From: Glandiceps talaboti
Lineage: Eukaryota; Hemichordata; Enteropneusta; Spengelidae
Length of the DNA: 64,000 nt
Assembly (NCBI RefSeq): GCF_964340395.1
Contig: NC_135566.1
Span: 23,014,135-23,078,134, forward strand
Direction of reading: 5' to 3'
Part shown: positions 11,707 through 21,312 of the stretch, one piece after another
Position numbering within the stretch: position 1 is the first letter of the stretch
Layout: every line of letters starts with the position of its first letter
The notes under the pieces: model-generated
What the model saw: the letters and a program-made list of their open reading frames with translations, nothing else
Databases searched by the model: none
Told to the model about the DNA's origin: nothing
Translations under genes and position numbers: made by a program

Positions 11707-11995
11707 ACAGAGTTAGCACTAGAGAGCCACAATCTTCATTTGTGGTGAAAAATAAGTACGTCTTGGGTAGCTTAGAAACTACATCATGCTATTATCAGTA
11801 TCTATTGGCGTGATTGATTGGTTACTTATTGGTTACAATATTGTTGCATATAAATGTTATTGTGACATTTTGGAAGTACAAGCTGTGTGTACGTGTATAC
11901 GATGTCCAGAAGAATAACATGTACAACGTACATGTAATTTGTAAACATCTGTAATGTATTTCGTGTACATTTGAAATTAAATACATGTAGTGTCA

Positions 11996-12805
11996 GGGGT
12001 CGAAATAATGAAAACATTTCGCTTGTCCACTGGGCAAGTAGAAAACAAAAAGCACTTGCCCAAATCAAAAAGTGCTTGCCCATTCCAAACAGTGGGGTAT
12101 TTTTTTTGAGGCTAACAAATGCACTGTTGGGATTGATAGGTCTTTCTTTTGTTTATTGTCAGAAAATGTCATTTTGAAAGTTTCTCTGGGTACTGAAAAG
12201 TTCTCTCCACAATAAACAGGAGTCCTAGATAATATTAATTTTCATAATATTCATACTATAGCATGTTCACCTGTAAAAAGTAGTTGTTAAAATAAGTTTT
12301 TCAGCACTTTCATTTATAAGCTATCAATATAAAAATAGTGCAAATATTGCGTTGTCGCACAACTTCATGTTCATGGACAATTATAGCTGTATAATTTTTT
12401 GAAGATTTAAAGTTGTAACCAAAACAAAATTTTCATACCTAATTTCCATCATCATAATCCAGCCATCCTATGTTGGAAGTGTACAAGACAAGTATAGCAA
12501 CATCCTAATCAAACTTTAAAGTGATGTGTCTACAAGGTTTTGTACTTCTTTATATTTTTAAAATCAATTTGGAACCAAATCATACCAATGTAACATGTTT
12601 AACTTTCTTGGTTGTCTTATTGTAATATTTTAAACACAAGCTACATTCATTTTATATGGGTAGGTGATGAAACAGCTGTCTTACAACATATTACATATTC
12701 CAGTCATAAACCAAACTGGCCATGATACACACTTTACCACCAGAGGAAATAGTAAAGTAAACATTATAGCTAATTAACAATGTACTGTTCTCACTGTGTC
12801 AGCTA
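11996..12805. other. Non-genic segment with a hAT-like terminus
   Basis: At 11997 the sequence CAGGGGTCGAAATAATG followed by repeated cttgccc motifs resembles a hAT-type end. A similar end in opposite orientation lies at about 18600-18718. No matching 8-bp duplication links the two. Nothing else seen up to the Ngaro element. Confidence 0.35.
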
Positions 12806-12946
12806 TTAAGGGGTGGCTCACTTGATGAGGTATTTTTAAATCACGCGAGAGCTGTCACATGACGTGGCATTCCTGCCATTACCGCATTGCCCATTGCAGC
12901 GTGTAGCAAGCTAGGCAGCGCAGACTGCCAGCCGTACACAATTTTT
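12806..12946 (+). repeat. Split direct repeat A1 of the Ngaro element
   Basis: It begins ttaaggggtggctcacttga and ends gccgtacacaattttt. It matches A2 at 16912-17052 with about one mismatch. Confidence 0.95.
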
Positions 12947-13025
12947 CTTCTAGCCTTCTTCACAAGCCTGAACATTCACGCTATAATCCTTTTGCTTATC
13001 CGTATCGCCGTCAACGGTGTGTGAG

Positions 13026-14192
13026 ATGCCAAAATCTAAAGCCAATCAAGTCGTCAAGGATCAGGTGGATGCATCGCCCGACGCTGGTGAAAGTAAGGCT
13101 GATAAACATGACATTTTGTCACTGACCCCAGATGTGGAAGTAATGTTATGGGCAGAGAATAATGGAATTTCTACGTCGACTCTGGCAGTTTTAGGGGCGA
13201 ATGGGTTTGTATCCATGAAAGCCATTCATACGATGAAAATAGAAGACTTAGGCCTGATGCAAGTGAGCCCTCTAGCGCAATATCGCCTATTGGAAACGGC
13301 ACTGGTGAAACTAAACGACCAACAAACAACACCAACTAAGATGGCGGCTCCCATGAACAGCAACCAGGCCATCGATAGTGAAGTTCCACGACAACAGGCA
13401 GGAACCAATTCAAGTATCAAGAGTGAAGTCTCCCCTCCATTATCATTAGATGGCATGCTCAAACTACTGCAACCGGATAGTGAAACCACGCAACGACCGA
13501 CTACTGTGCCTGAAAGGATGGACTTGGACCCACTGGTCTACCTGAAACCCAAGTCGATAAATGGTCAGAAACACTTAGACAATACTGACTTTGTCCCCGG
13601 ATCCTTCACCACTAAAATCGATAAGAAGGTTGTGTCAACTGGTGAAGGGGGTACCAAATTAGTACTTGAATCAGGGCCAAGTAAGCTGGACTTGAATAGT
13701 GTGACACCACAGCAGTGGGCGGCTGCCAATGCTAGAATTTTGTATGAATTAATAGTGAACCATGCTTATGATATGACTCAGGTTAAACAATACTTCGCTT
13801 ATACAGTTAAAGTAACACAATTAGCAGATCGTTATGAGTGGGTATCGGTACTTCAGTACGATCGTGAATTCCGTATGTTGCAGTCTGTCTATCACCTCCC
13901 CTGGGGAACTGAGTCCCAACATTTATCCACTGTTCATCTCAGAGAGAAAATGCCTCTCACTCAAAACAAGACCAGTAAAACTGGGGGAAAATATGGACAG
14001 GCTGCACCAGTGGATAAACGCACAGGCAAACCAGTGTGTATTGGGTTTAACAAAGGCGATTGTAAATTTGGTAGTAGGTGTAACTATAGCCATGTATGCT
14101 TAGTTTGCTTTCAGAAACATTCAAAGTTGACACATCTGGACAGTAACCAACCAGATAAGTCTGACACTTTGGCAAAAAACACAATAGCCTAG
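13026..14192 (+). CDS. Ngaro ORF1, Gag-like protein (SAM-like domain plus CCCH zinc finger)
   Basis: 388 codons from the ATG at 13026. In-frame codons at 13017 upstream are not ATG. Residues about 35-95 (LWAENNGISTSTLAVLGANG ... IEDLGLMQVSPLAQYRLLET) have the helix and Gly-Leu pattern of a SAM-type domain. A Pro/Thr-rich linker follows. Near residue 337 the pattern C-x7-C-x5-C-x3-H (CIGFNKGDCKFGSRCNYSH) is a CCCH zinc finger, probably for RNA binding, as expected of a Gag-like particle protein. The C-terminus overlaps the RT frame by 28 nt, and the stop at 14190-14192 sits inside a predicted pseudoknot stem. Function is inferred from position and motifs. Confidence 0.85.
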   Translation: MPKSKANQVVKDQVDASPDAGESKADKHDILSLTPDVEVMLWAENNGISTSTLAVLGANGFVSMKAIHTMKIEDLGLMQVSPLAQYRLLETALVKLNDQQTTPTKMAAPMNSNQAIDSEVPRQQAGTNSSIKSEVSPPLSLDGMLKLLQPDSETTQRPTTVPERMDLDPLVYLKPKSINGQKHLDNTDFVPGSFTTKIDKKVVSTGEGGTKLVLESGPSKLDLNSVTPQQWAAANARILYELIVNHAYDMTQVKQYFAYTVKVTQLADRYEWVSVLQYDREFRMLQSVYHLPWGTESQHLSTVHLREKMPLTQNKTSKTGGKYGQAAPVDKRTGKPVCIGFNKGDCKFGSRCNYSHVCLVCFQKHSKLTHLDSNQPDKSDTLAKNTIA

Positions 14193-16006
14193 GGCACCTC
14201 CATGCTCCACCTCATAACCCTAGCGCTTTAAAATATGAGGTGTGGGAAGCTGAGTTAGCGTCAGATGATCCTGACAGGGAATTTCTTTTAAATGGCCTTT
14301 TGTATGGCTTCCGTATAATTGACCATGATTCGCATTTAGTTAAAGTTGAGCAAAATAATTATAAATCGTCAACTGATGTAGACCACAGAGATGCTGTTGA
14401 AGCTCAAATTTTGGTTGAGTTGGCTGAGGGGCGTTATGTTGTTACAAAGGACAAACCAGATATCATTAGTGCGCTGGGTGCCATACCTAAATCAAATTCA
14501 GGGGGCATTCGTATTATCCATGATTGTAGTCGCCCCATTGGCAAAGGGCTTAATGACTATGCATCAGCTCCTTCTTTTACATATCAATCATTGCAGGATG
14601 CTATCAATGTGATGCAACCAGGGGCATTTATGGCTAAGGTTGACCTTAAGTCAGCCTATCATTATGTACGCATTCATCCTGATGATTACAGGGCCACTGG
14701 GCTGAAGTGGACCTTCAGTAATCATAGTGAACCGACTTATATGTATGATACTAGATTACCTTTTGGAGCGAAAAGAGCTCCTATGATCTTCCATCGCCTT
14801 ACTCAGTCAATACGTCGTATGTTGGTAAGAAAGGGTATTGATTGTGTGGTTGTTTATTTAGATGATTTTCTTTTAATTGCTGAGACATACGAGGATTGTC
14901 AAAATGCTCTCAATGTCTTAATTAAGTTGTTACGTGAACTTGGCTTTGCCATTGCTTGGCATAAGGTGGAAGGCCCCACACAATGCATTACATTCCTGGG
15001 AGTCAGGATTGACTCTGTTGCACAGACACTGTCTCTTCCGCAGGACAAATTGCATGAATTGTCTTGCTTACTTGCTACTTTCAGGAATAAGAAGCGCGCG
15101 TCGAAACACCAATTGCAGTCCCTTGCTGGGAAACTAAACTGGGCTTGTCAAGTGATACAGGGAGGTAGAACTTTCCTCCGTCGCATTCTTGACACTATTG
15201 CTGTACTTAAACAGCAAGGGCATAAAGCTATATTGACTTCTGAATTTTTTGCAGATCTTGACTGGTGGATGCAGTACCTGCCTGTGTTTAATGGTACTAC
15301 TAAATTCCTCAACGAGGCACCAATCACTGATGTTCACACTGACTCATCTGGTACTGCTGCGGGTGCCTTCTTTCGGAATGATTGGTTTTATTATCCTTGG
15401 TCTTGCTGGCCAGGTGCAGCGAGTCTACACATTAACTATAAAGAAACCCTTGTAATTTTGCTTGCAGCCATGCGTTGGGCACCGTTCTGGACAAATCAAA
15501 GAGTTGTTCTCCATACAGACAATACCACCGCTGTGAGCGTAATCAATAAGGGCACAACACGTAATGCGGTGGTGATGAAAGGTTTGCGCATCCTTTTTTG
15601 GCTTTCAGCATGGTTTAACTTTTCTATTCATGCTGTTTATGTTCCAGGGAAGCAGAATGACATTCCAGATGCCATATCCAGATTGCATGAACCTGGGCAA
15701 TTCCTCCGCCTTCATTCACTCCTACACCCCTCAGGTGCAACACACCCTTGCTTTACCTACTACAGGCTTCCATTTCATATGTCTTACTCTGCACTGATGA
15801 CTGTTTATTCTCAGATCCAAAAATCACAAAGCTGGCAGCGGAGCTTGACTTGGAAGTGGAGACATACAGAGCAAAGGCATTTGCTACCAACACAAAACGT
15901 ACTTACAGTACCCACTGGAAATCTTACCTACAATTCTGCTTACAGATGGGTTACCCACCAGTCCCAGCCTCCCCACTCATGGTATGCAGATATGCGGCAT
16001 ACTTAG
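14165..16006 (+). CDS. Ngaro ORF2, reverse transcriptase and RNase H
   Basis: The frame is open from 14165 (after TGA at 14162) to 16006. The usual first listed codon at 14240 is GTG, and no ATG occurs before the conserved region, so synthesis as a -1 fusion with ORF1 is likely. RT motifs in order (numbered from 14240): RIIHDCSRP near 93, AKVDLKSAYHYV near 135, LPFGAKRAP near 175, the catalytic VVYLDDFLL near 206 and FLGVRID near 250. RNase H follows: VHTDSSGTAAGAFF near 365, KETLVILLAA near 400, LHTDNTTAVSVI near 425 and DAISRL near 477, giving the D-E-D-D set. The tail after about 490 overlaps the recombinase frame. The chain is DIRS/Ngaro type rather than LTR type. Confidence 0.95.
   Translation, partial: HFGKKHNSLGHLHAPPHNPSALKYEVWEAELASDDPDREFLLNGLLYGFRIIDHDSHLVKVEQNNYKSSTDVDHRDAVEAQILVELAEGRYVVTKDKPDIISALGAIPKSNSGGIRIIHDCSRPIGKGLNDYASAPSFTYQSLQDAINVMQPGAFMAKVDLKSAYHYVRIHPDDYRATGLKWTFSNHSEPTYMYDTRLPFGAKRAPMIFHRLTQSIRRMLVRKGIDCVVVYLDDFLLIAETYEDCQNALNVLIKLLRELGFAIAWHKVEGPTQCITFLGVRIDSVAQTLSLPQDKLHELSCLLATFRNKKRASKHQLQSLAGKLNWACQVIQGGRTFLRRILDTIAVLKQQGHKAILTSEFFADLDWWMQYLPVFNGTTKFLNEAPITDVHTDSSGTAAGAFFRNDWFYYPWSCWPGAASLHINYKETLVILLAAMRWAPFWTNQRVVLHTDNTTAVSVINKGTTRNAVVMKGLRILFWLSAWFNFSIHAVYVPGKQNDIPDAISRLHEPGQFLRLHSLLHPSGATHPCFTYYRLPFHMSYSALMTVYSQIQKSQSWQRSLTWKWRHTEQRHLLPTQNVLTVPTGNLTYNSAYRWVTHQSQPPHSWYADMRHT
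14174..14242 (+). promoter_or_regulatory. Programmed -1 frameshift signal: slippery A AAA AAC and H-type pseudoknot
   Basis: In the ORF1 frame, codons gcA AAA AAC (14172-14180) contain the canonical heptamer AAAAAAC at 14174-14180. An 8-nt spacer precedes stem 1, CTAGGG (14189-14194) with CCCTAG (14218-14223). Nine bases of its loop, cacctcata (14208-14216), pair perfectly with tatgaggtg (14234-14242) downstream, giving stem 2 of an H-type pseudoknot. Slipping back one base enters exactly the frame of the RT ORF, which has no ATG of its own at its beginning. All pairings were read directly; frameshifting itself is inferred. Confidence 0.8.
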
Positions 16007-16815
16007 CACGTAGGCTTAAGTACTCTTCAATCAAACAATATTTAAATATTATTCGCATCTTACATTTGGAGCATGGGTTTGCGAACCCGTTGCAGGATAA
16101 CTGGTTTTTGTCAATTGTCTTGAGGGGTATTGCCAAAGATAAGGGTACTTTTGTTAATAGGAAGCTGCCTATTACTCCTAAACTTTTGCTAGGTATACGT
16201 CAGCAATTGAACCTGTCTACTGTTGTTGATTCAGTTTTTTGGGCGGCATGCCTTGTTGGTTTCTTTGGGTTGTTAAGGAAGTCAAATTTTCTGGCTCCCT
16301 CTTTGCATGGCTTTGATAGTGCTAAACACTTGTCTCGTAATGCCTTCCAGGTACAGACATGGGGTCTATCCATTTCTATTTATTGGTCTAAAACTAATCA
16401 AACCAAGGACCGTGTACTGGTGGTGCCTCTTCCTTTAGTGCCACGGCACCCACTGTGTCCAGTATGGGCTGTTCTCAGATATTTCTCTCTTACTGTCAAT
16501 GCACCCCGGAACGGACCAGCCTTTGTTTTGCCAATAGGCAACAGGGAATTTAAACCTCTCCTTTCTTCCCTTTTTTGCAGCAAACTACGTGGATACCTTG
16601 CTAATTTAGGGATACCTAAAGAGCAGTACTCTGCTCACAGCTTGCGGCGCGGTCGCGCATCATGGGCACTTCAATGTGGCATCCCAGGGGAGGTTATTAA
16701 GATCATGGGGGACTGGCAGAGTGATGCCTATATGAAGTACTTAACGTTACCTCTAACCTTTAAAATTAACTCTGCTATGCAGGTTACCTCCTCTCTCCCT
16801 ACCTCCTACCTTTGA
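15691..16815 (+). CDS. Ngaro ORF3, tyrosine recombinase
   Basis: Open from 15691 (after TGA at 15688) to 16815, in the -1 frame relative to the RT-RNase H ORF and overlapping it by 316 nt. The protein has a core-binding N-terminal part (AFATNTKRTYSTHWKSYLQF) and a catalytic part. Catalytic candidates, numbered from 15748, are Arg near 176 in GLLRKSNF, HSLRRGRA (H-x-x-R, near 297-300), a Trp in GDWQSD near 322 and the nucleophile Tyr in SDAYMKYL near 328-331. No ATG precedes the conserved region, so expression must use another frameshift, splicing or re-initiation. It would integrate the circular cDNA. Lengths are normal for the family. Confidence 0.92.
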   Translation, partial: TWAIPPPSFTPTPLRCNTPLLYLLQASISYVLLCTDDCLFSDPKITKLAAELDLEVETYRAKAFATNTKRTYSTHWKSYLQFCLQMGYPPVPASPLMVCRYAAYLARRLKYSSIKQYLNIIRILHLEHGFANPLQDNWFLSIVLRGIAKDKGTFVNRKLPITPKLLLGIRQQLNLSTVVDSVFWAACLVGFFGLLRKSNFLAPSLHGFDSAKHLSRNAFQVQTWGLSISIYWSKTNQTKDRVLVVPLPLVPRHPLCPVWAVLRYFSLTVNAPRNGPAFVLPIGNREFKPLLSSLFCSKLRGYLANLGIPKEQYSAHSLRRGRASWALQCGIPGEVIKIMGDWQSDAYMKYLTLPLTFKINSAMQVTSSLPTSYL

Positions 16816-16842
16816 ATACTCCCCCTCAGATTTGGGATATTT

Positions 16843-16915
16843 GGGGACTTTTTCAAGTGTTGTTATGTAATAAAGTTGACTCCACAATACTCTCAAATGT
16901 GTAAGTGTGATTTAA
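16843..16915 (+). repeat. Split direct repeat B1 of the Ngaro element (contains polyadenylation signal)
   Basis: 73 bp from ggggactttttcaagtg to gtgtgatttaa, 27 bp after the recombinase stop, identical to B2 as far as I can read. It contains AATAAA (near 16870). Confidence 0.93.
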
Positions 16916-17052
16916 GGGGTGGCTCACTTGATGAGGTATTTTTAAATCACGCGAGAGCTGTCACATGACGTGGCATTCCCGCCATTACCGCATTGCCCAT
17001 TGCAGCGTGTAGCAAGCTAGGCAGCGCAGACTGCCAGCCGTACACAATTTTT
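16912..17052 (+). repeat. Split direct repeat A2 of the Ngaro element
   Basis: Second copy of A1, joined directly to B1 through a shared ttaa. This junction is the one expected to template circularisation. Confidence 0.95.
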
Positions 17053-17147
17053 TTTTCCCTTGTATTGTACATTGTAGTTATGTATTTCTGGTAGACATTC
17101 TTGAACATGTAGTGTTTTAAACATGTAATACTTTTGTCAGGGGGGGG

Positions 17148-17220
17148 GGGGACTTTTTCAAGTGTTGTTATGTAATAAAGTTGACTCCACAATACTCTCA
17201 AATGTGTAAGTGTGATTTAA
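17148..17220 (+). repeat. Split direct repeat B2 of the Ngaro element, right end
   Basis: Repeats B1 and closes the element at gtgtgatttaa (17220). It is preceded by a G run in the 95-bp unique spacer. Flanking family sequence resumes at tgaggacaaat. Confidence 0.93.
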
Positions 17221-17274
17221 TGAGGACAAATCTACACATTCTCAACAAAGTTAAGCTCAATCGACTGAGTAATT

Positions 17275-18082
17275 TCAGAGTTGAAGATTTTTGAGGAAAA
17301 GCAATGATATAGAATAACACTTCTGGAAACATCTCACAAACTTTCACTCATTCACTTAGTACTTTTTGAGATATAAGTTTTTGACCAAAATTCACATTTT
17401 TACACCTAAATTCCATATCACTGATGAAATCATTATGTGCTTAATATTTCTTCATCTACACACCCTTAGATGCATCCCCATCAAATTTTAGTCCAATGTG
17501 CTCAGTAGTTTTGGAATTAAAGACTTTTGACCAAAAAGACCCTTTTTAGCCCTAAATTGTATATCACTAATGGGCTCGTCATGTTATGGACAATTCTTAG
17601 TATAAACACCCTGAAGAATGTTTCACCCAAATTTCAGCCCTATCTGCCTAGTAGTTTTTAAGTTCTGGCTGTTGCTAAGGGCGTGGTCATGGTTGCTAGG
17701 GCCAATTTCATCAACATGTTTTGAAGAAAATCTGCTGAATAACACTTTCAGAAACATCACACCAAGTTTCAGACTACTTTTTGAGATATAAGTTTTTGAC
17801 CAAAAATGCACATTTTTACACCTAATTTGCATATCACTGATGGAACCATGAACAATTCTTAGTAAAAACACCCTGAAGAATTTTTTATGCAAATTTCAGC
17901 CCAATCTGCCCAGTAGTTTTTTAGTTTAAGTTTTTTGACCAAAAATCACATTTTTTGACCCAAATCACAAACTGGCTGTAAAGATCATTTTGATTTGAAC
18001 AACTTCCCAACTAGATACCCAAGGTAATGGACCCACCAAATATCATGGCAATTGGTTCAGCGGTTTTTGACTAAGTTGTTTA

Positions 18083-18132
<50 letters not shown>

Positions 18133-18187
18133 GACGCCGGGTGATCCCTATAGCACTACTGAACCTCAGTTCAGTTGTGCTAAAAAC
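17275..18187 (+). repeat. Family A repeat, nearly complete 3' two thirds
   Basis: Units with cctaaattccatatcactga, ccaaatttcagcccaatctg and an isolated ggctgttgctaagggcgtgg unit at about 17665, (CA)n at 18085-18130. It ends with the hairpin agcactactgaac-ctca-gttcagttgtgct at 18151-18180. Confidence 0.8.
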
Positions 18188-18940
18188 ATATATTTCAACA
18201 CATAAAATCTTTCTAAGTATTTCCTTTTGCACCATGTCAATATATATTGTGTATTTTCTTTCCTTCCTCATCCACACCAACTATTTTTCTACCAGAAAAT
18301 TTGCAGTTGATTCAAACACCCAAAACCCTGAAAAATTATGCTGTAATTTACTATTGATGAACAATATTCAATGAGTCACTGGTCATTCCATGTATGTTTT
18401 CTTGATAGAGTAAACAAAGTATGTCAAGGACAGCTGGTCCAGATTGTTTTGAAAAGTGGTCAGTCAAGAAAACCATCTTCTCAATATTGCTACAATGTTA
18501 TAATTTTCCAAACTTGTGTGGTTATACAATGTATCCAAAGTCCTATCAAACATGTGCAGTGTCTGATAAGTACAGCATGAACACAGGCAAAAACACATCC
18601 CTGATCAATAATCATAGGAAATTCTCCTTGCCCCTTGGGACAAGTACTTTTCAAAACAACTTGGCCAAGCCTTGAAAGCACTTGCCCAGGGGAAGTAAAA
18701 GGCCATTACTTTGAGCCCTGAGTGTGTATGCAATTTGGAAAAGACTGGGATTTTGATGTTAATTTTGGCGAGAACTCTGGAACGCATCATAAACAAAGTG
18801 GCTGCTGGAATGACCATGAAATGATACAATCACGAATAGGATGGGCAAGGCTCTGAAAACTTATACAAATTATACAATCGCTACCGTAGCGACAACATTA
18901 TCATTTTTTTCACGATTAGAAATTTTATTTGCATTTTGCG
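18188..18940. other. Non-genic segment, includes a hAT-like terminus near 18600-18718
   Basis: No gene supported. The stretch ending cattactttgagccctg (about 18702-18718), with cttgcccc motifs before it, is the inverted counterpart of 11997-12080. Its family is uncertain. Confidence 0.35.
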
Positions 18941-19174
18941 ACGGTGGTGAGTGCTAGTGCTAGCTCTGAATCACTTGTCACGGTGGTGAGTGCTAGTGCT
19001 AGCTCTGAATCACTTGTCACGGTGGTGAGTGCTAGTGCTAACTCTGAATCACTTGTCACGGTGGTGAGTGCTAGTGCTAACTCTGAATCACTTGTCACGG
19101 TGGTGAGTGCTAGTGCTAGCTCTGAATCACTTGTCACGGTGGTGAGTGCTAGTGCTAGCTCTGAATCACTTGTC
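18941..19174. repeat. 39-bp minisatellite, 6 copies
   Basis: Unit acggtggtgagtgctagtgc then tagctctgaatcacttgtc, six copies of exactly 39 bp differing only at ctagctc/ctaactc. Because 39 is a multiple of three it is open on both strands (TVVSASASSESLV on plus), but no start, splice or homology supports translation. Confidence 0.95.
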
Positions 19175-19441
19175 ACACATTTATTTTTTCAATAGAAATT
19201 GCAATCTTATTTGACTGGACCTTCCCTATAAAATTGTCGAAAAAATAAATGGATTGTCTTAATTAAGTAAAAGATAAATAATCCCACGAAAGATATGTTA
19301 GCTTTATTTCATAATGCTCCTTGTATAATTCCGCTGACTACAAATATTCGTGCACAACTCATATTTGATTAGTCCATGGCTCATACTCGGAGCATTATGT
19401 TTATGGGATTATATATAAATATCAAATGCATATCAACTTAC

Positions 19442-19695
19442 CCTTGTGTATATCCCATGTCTTAATTCTTCCAGTACTTAATCCTGTTGCCAGTACCAAC
19501 TCCTCTGAGCTGCCAGCATGGAATCGTGTATAATGAATATTAATATTTTTCCTAGCCCTTTCTGGTACAGATGACCCAAAAGCCACAGCCCATACTATGT
19601 CACCGCAATCTATAGTCTTCAGACCATGGTCATCACTGTATGTTTTATTGTCTTCATTATGATGAATATTATGTTCTGCATTTGTATCAATACCG
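19442..19695 (-). CDS. WSB-like exon 3 (WD repeats 1-2)
   Basis: Acceptor ttacatag (complement 19696-19697) and donor g|gtaagttg bound 254 nt. The translation includes TIDCGDIVWAVAFGSSVPER, LVLATGLSTGRIKTWDIHKG. This is clearly collinear with WSB1 (IIDCGDIVWSLAFGSSVPEK ... LLLATGLNNGRIKIWDVYTG). A variable acidic/His-rich linker (about NAEHNIHHNEDNKTYSDDHG) fills the place where vertebrate WSB proteins also vary. The exon begins by completing a split codon and ends in phase 1. The ATG-initiated reading that extends upstream of 19695 is intronic sequence, not a start. Confidence 0.95.
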
Positions 19696-19729
19696 CTATG
19701 TAAAAAGAAAATAACGCCAATGACATGTA

Positions 19730-20862
19730 GCATAACTGTATTTAGCTGTTGCTATGGGCATGGTCTTTTTTCATCATTGCAATATAAACCATCATTTACT
19801 AGTTGTTGTTATGGGTGTGGTCTTGTTGCTAGGCATATTTGTATACATTCTTTGAATATGTATTCATTTACCTACCACCCGTCCCCATTATTATCTTTGT
19901 AATGCGCATCGTCATTTCACTATTGCTAAGGGTGTGATCATGGTTGCGAAGACCAATTGTGTCAAATTGTTTTCAACTAACGTTTCAATGTTTTCGCTAA
20001 TGGGATTATCACGTTGTGAATACAGCTTCATCTACACACGTACAGATGCATCCCCATTAAATTTCAGCCCAATCTGCTCAATAGTTTTGGAATGATAGAT
20101 TTTTCACCAAAGAGACACATTTTTAGATGTAATTTGCATATCAATAATGGGATTATCATGTTATGAACAATTCTAAATCTAAACACCACTAAGAACATTC
20201 CAATCAAATTTCAACCCAAATCTACTCAATTATTTTGGAATAATAGACTTTTGACCAAAAAGACACATTCTTAGCCCTAATTTGCATATCATTGATTGGC
20301 TCATGTCATGAACAATTTTTAATATAAACACCCTGAAGAATATTCCAACAAAATTTCAGCCAATTCTACTTTAGTCCTTTTGGAATTAAAACATTTTTGA
20401 CCAAAAAGATACATTTTCATGAGATCATGTCATAAACAATTCTTAATCTAAACATCTCTAAGAGTGTTCCAAACAATTCTTAATCTAAACACCTCTAAGA
20501 GTGTTCCAACCAATTCTTAATCTAAACACCTGTAAGAGTGTTCCAAACAATTCTTAATCTAAACACCTCTAAGAGTGTTCCAAACAATTCTTAATCTAAA
20601 CATCTCTAAGAGTGTTCCAACCAATTCTTAATCTAAACACCTCTAAGAGTGTTCCAAACAAATTTCAGATTGACCTGCCAAGTAGTTTTGGAGTTTATGT
20701 TTTTTTTTTAACCAGAAATCACATTTTTTTACCCAAATCACATACTGGTGGTAAGATCATTTTGACTTGAACAATTTCCCAACTAGACACCCTAAGGTAA
20801 TATACCCATCAAATATTATGACAATCGGTCCAGCGGATTCTCACTTTAAGTTGTTTACACAC
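19730..20862 (+). repeat. Family A repeat, with internal 37-bp minisatellite
   Basis: It begins at gtagcataactgtatttagc with two tandem units, then ctaatttgcatat units, and stops in gtttacacacacatatg without the 3' hairpin. It fills most of WSB intron 2. Confidence 0.7.
20434..20660. repeat. 37-bp minisatellite, six copies, grown from a family A unit
   Basis: Unit ttccaaacaattcttaatct plus aaacacctctaagagtg. The same words occur once in a normal family A unit, so the array is a local amplification of part of the transposon. Confidence 0.88.
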
Positions 20863-21312
20863 ACATATGTATCAAATTTTAGACTTTGTTTAAAAATAGG
20901 ATACAATACAGCAATTTCTTGACCTGGCATGCAATTCAAAATGTAATATTTTCTAGTTCCTGTTGAAACTGATGTCAAAGGTAACACTGTCAATTTCAAC
21001 CGCTCTTCATCTGCACCCAGACTGCCAAAAATCATCGTCTGACGTCTGACAGCTAGTTATGAAACCCCTGCCGGCGACTTTCACCTATGCACATCATTTT
21101 TACAACTATACTTTTAAAGTTTGCTTCGCTTGATCTATCGCATACTGTACGTACGATGATGTTAAGAACAATGGTGTTGCTAAGCATCTGACACTTCAGC
21201 TTGACCACACTAACATGGTTGCTATGCACTCAATGGAGTCTCATGGGATCTCATGAGATCTTCCGCCAACTGCCATGAGTTGGACCTTGAAAGAAAATAG
21301 ACACATACTTAC

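Larger units (their letters stand above)
12806..17220 (+). mobile_element. Complete Ngaro-type (DIRS order) YR retrotransposon, 4,415 bp
   Basis: Layout is A1 (12806-12946), three ORFs (Gag-like, RT-RNase H, tyrosine recombinase), B1 (16843-16915), A2 (16912-17052), a 95-bp unique spacer and B2 (17148-17220). This A1-B1-A2-B2 split direct repeat arrangement is diagnostic of Ngaro/PAT-like elements. Such elements integrate through circular DNA using a tyrosine recombinase and make no target duplication; none is visible. No methyltransferase domain is seen, which excludes DIRS1-like elements. A and B pairs differ at very few positions (for example cattcctgcc/cattcccgcc in A), and all three frames are open, so the insertion looks recent. 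It lies in WSB intron 3, antisense to the gene. Confidence 0.95.

Noticed and set aside
11997-18718. One large hAT element spanning both CAGGG-type ends and containing the Ngaro element
   Set aside because: The 8-bp sequences outside the two ends do not match, and the interior is made of other repeats.
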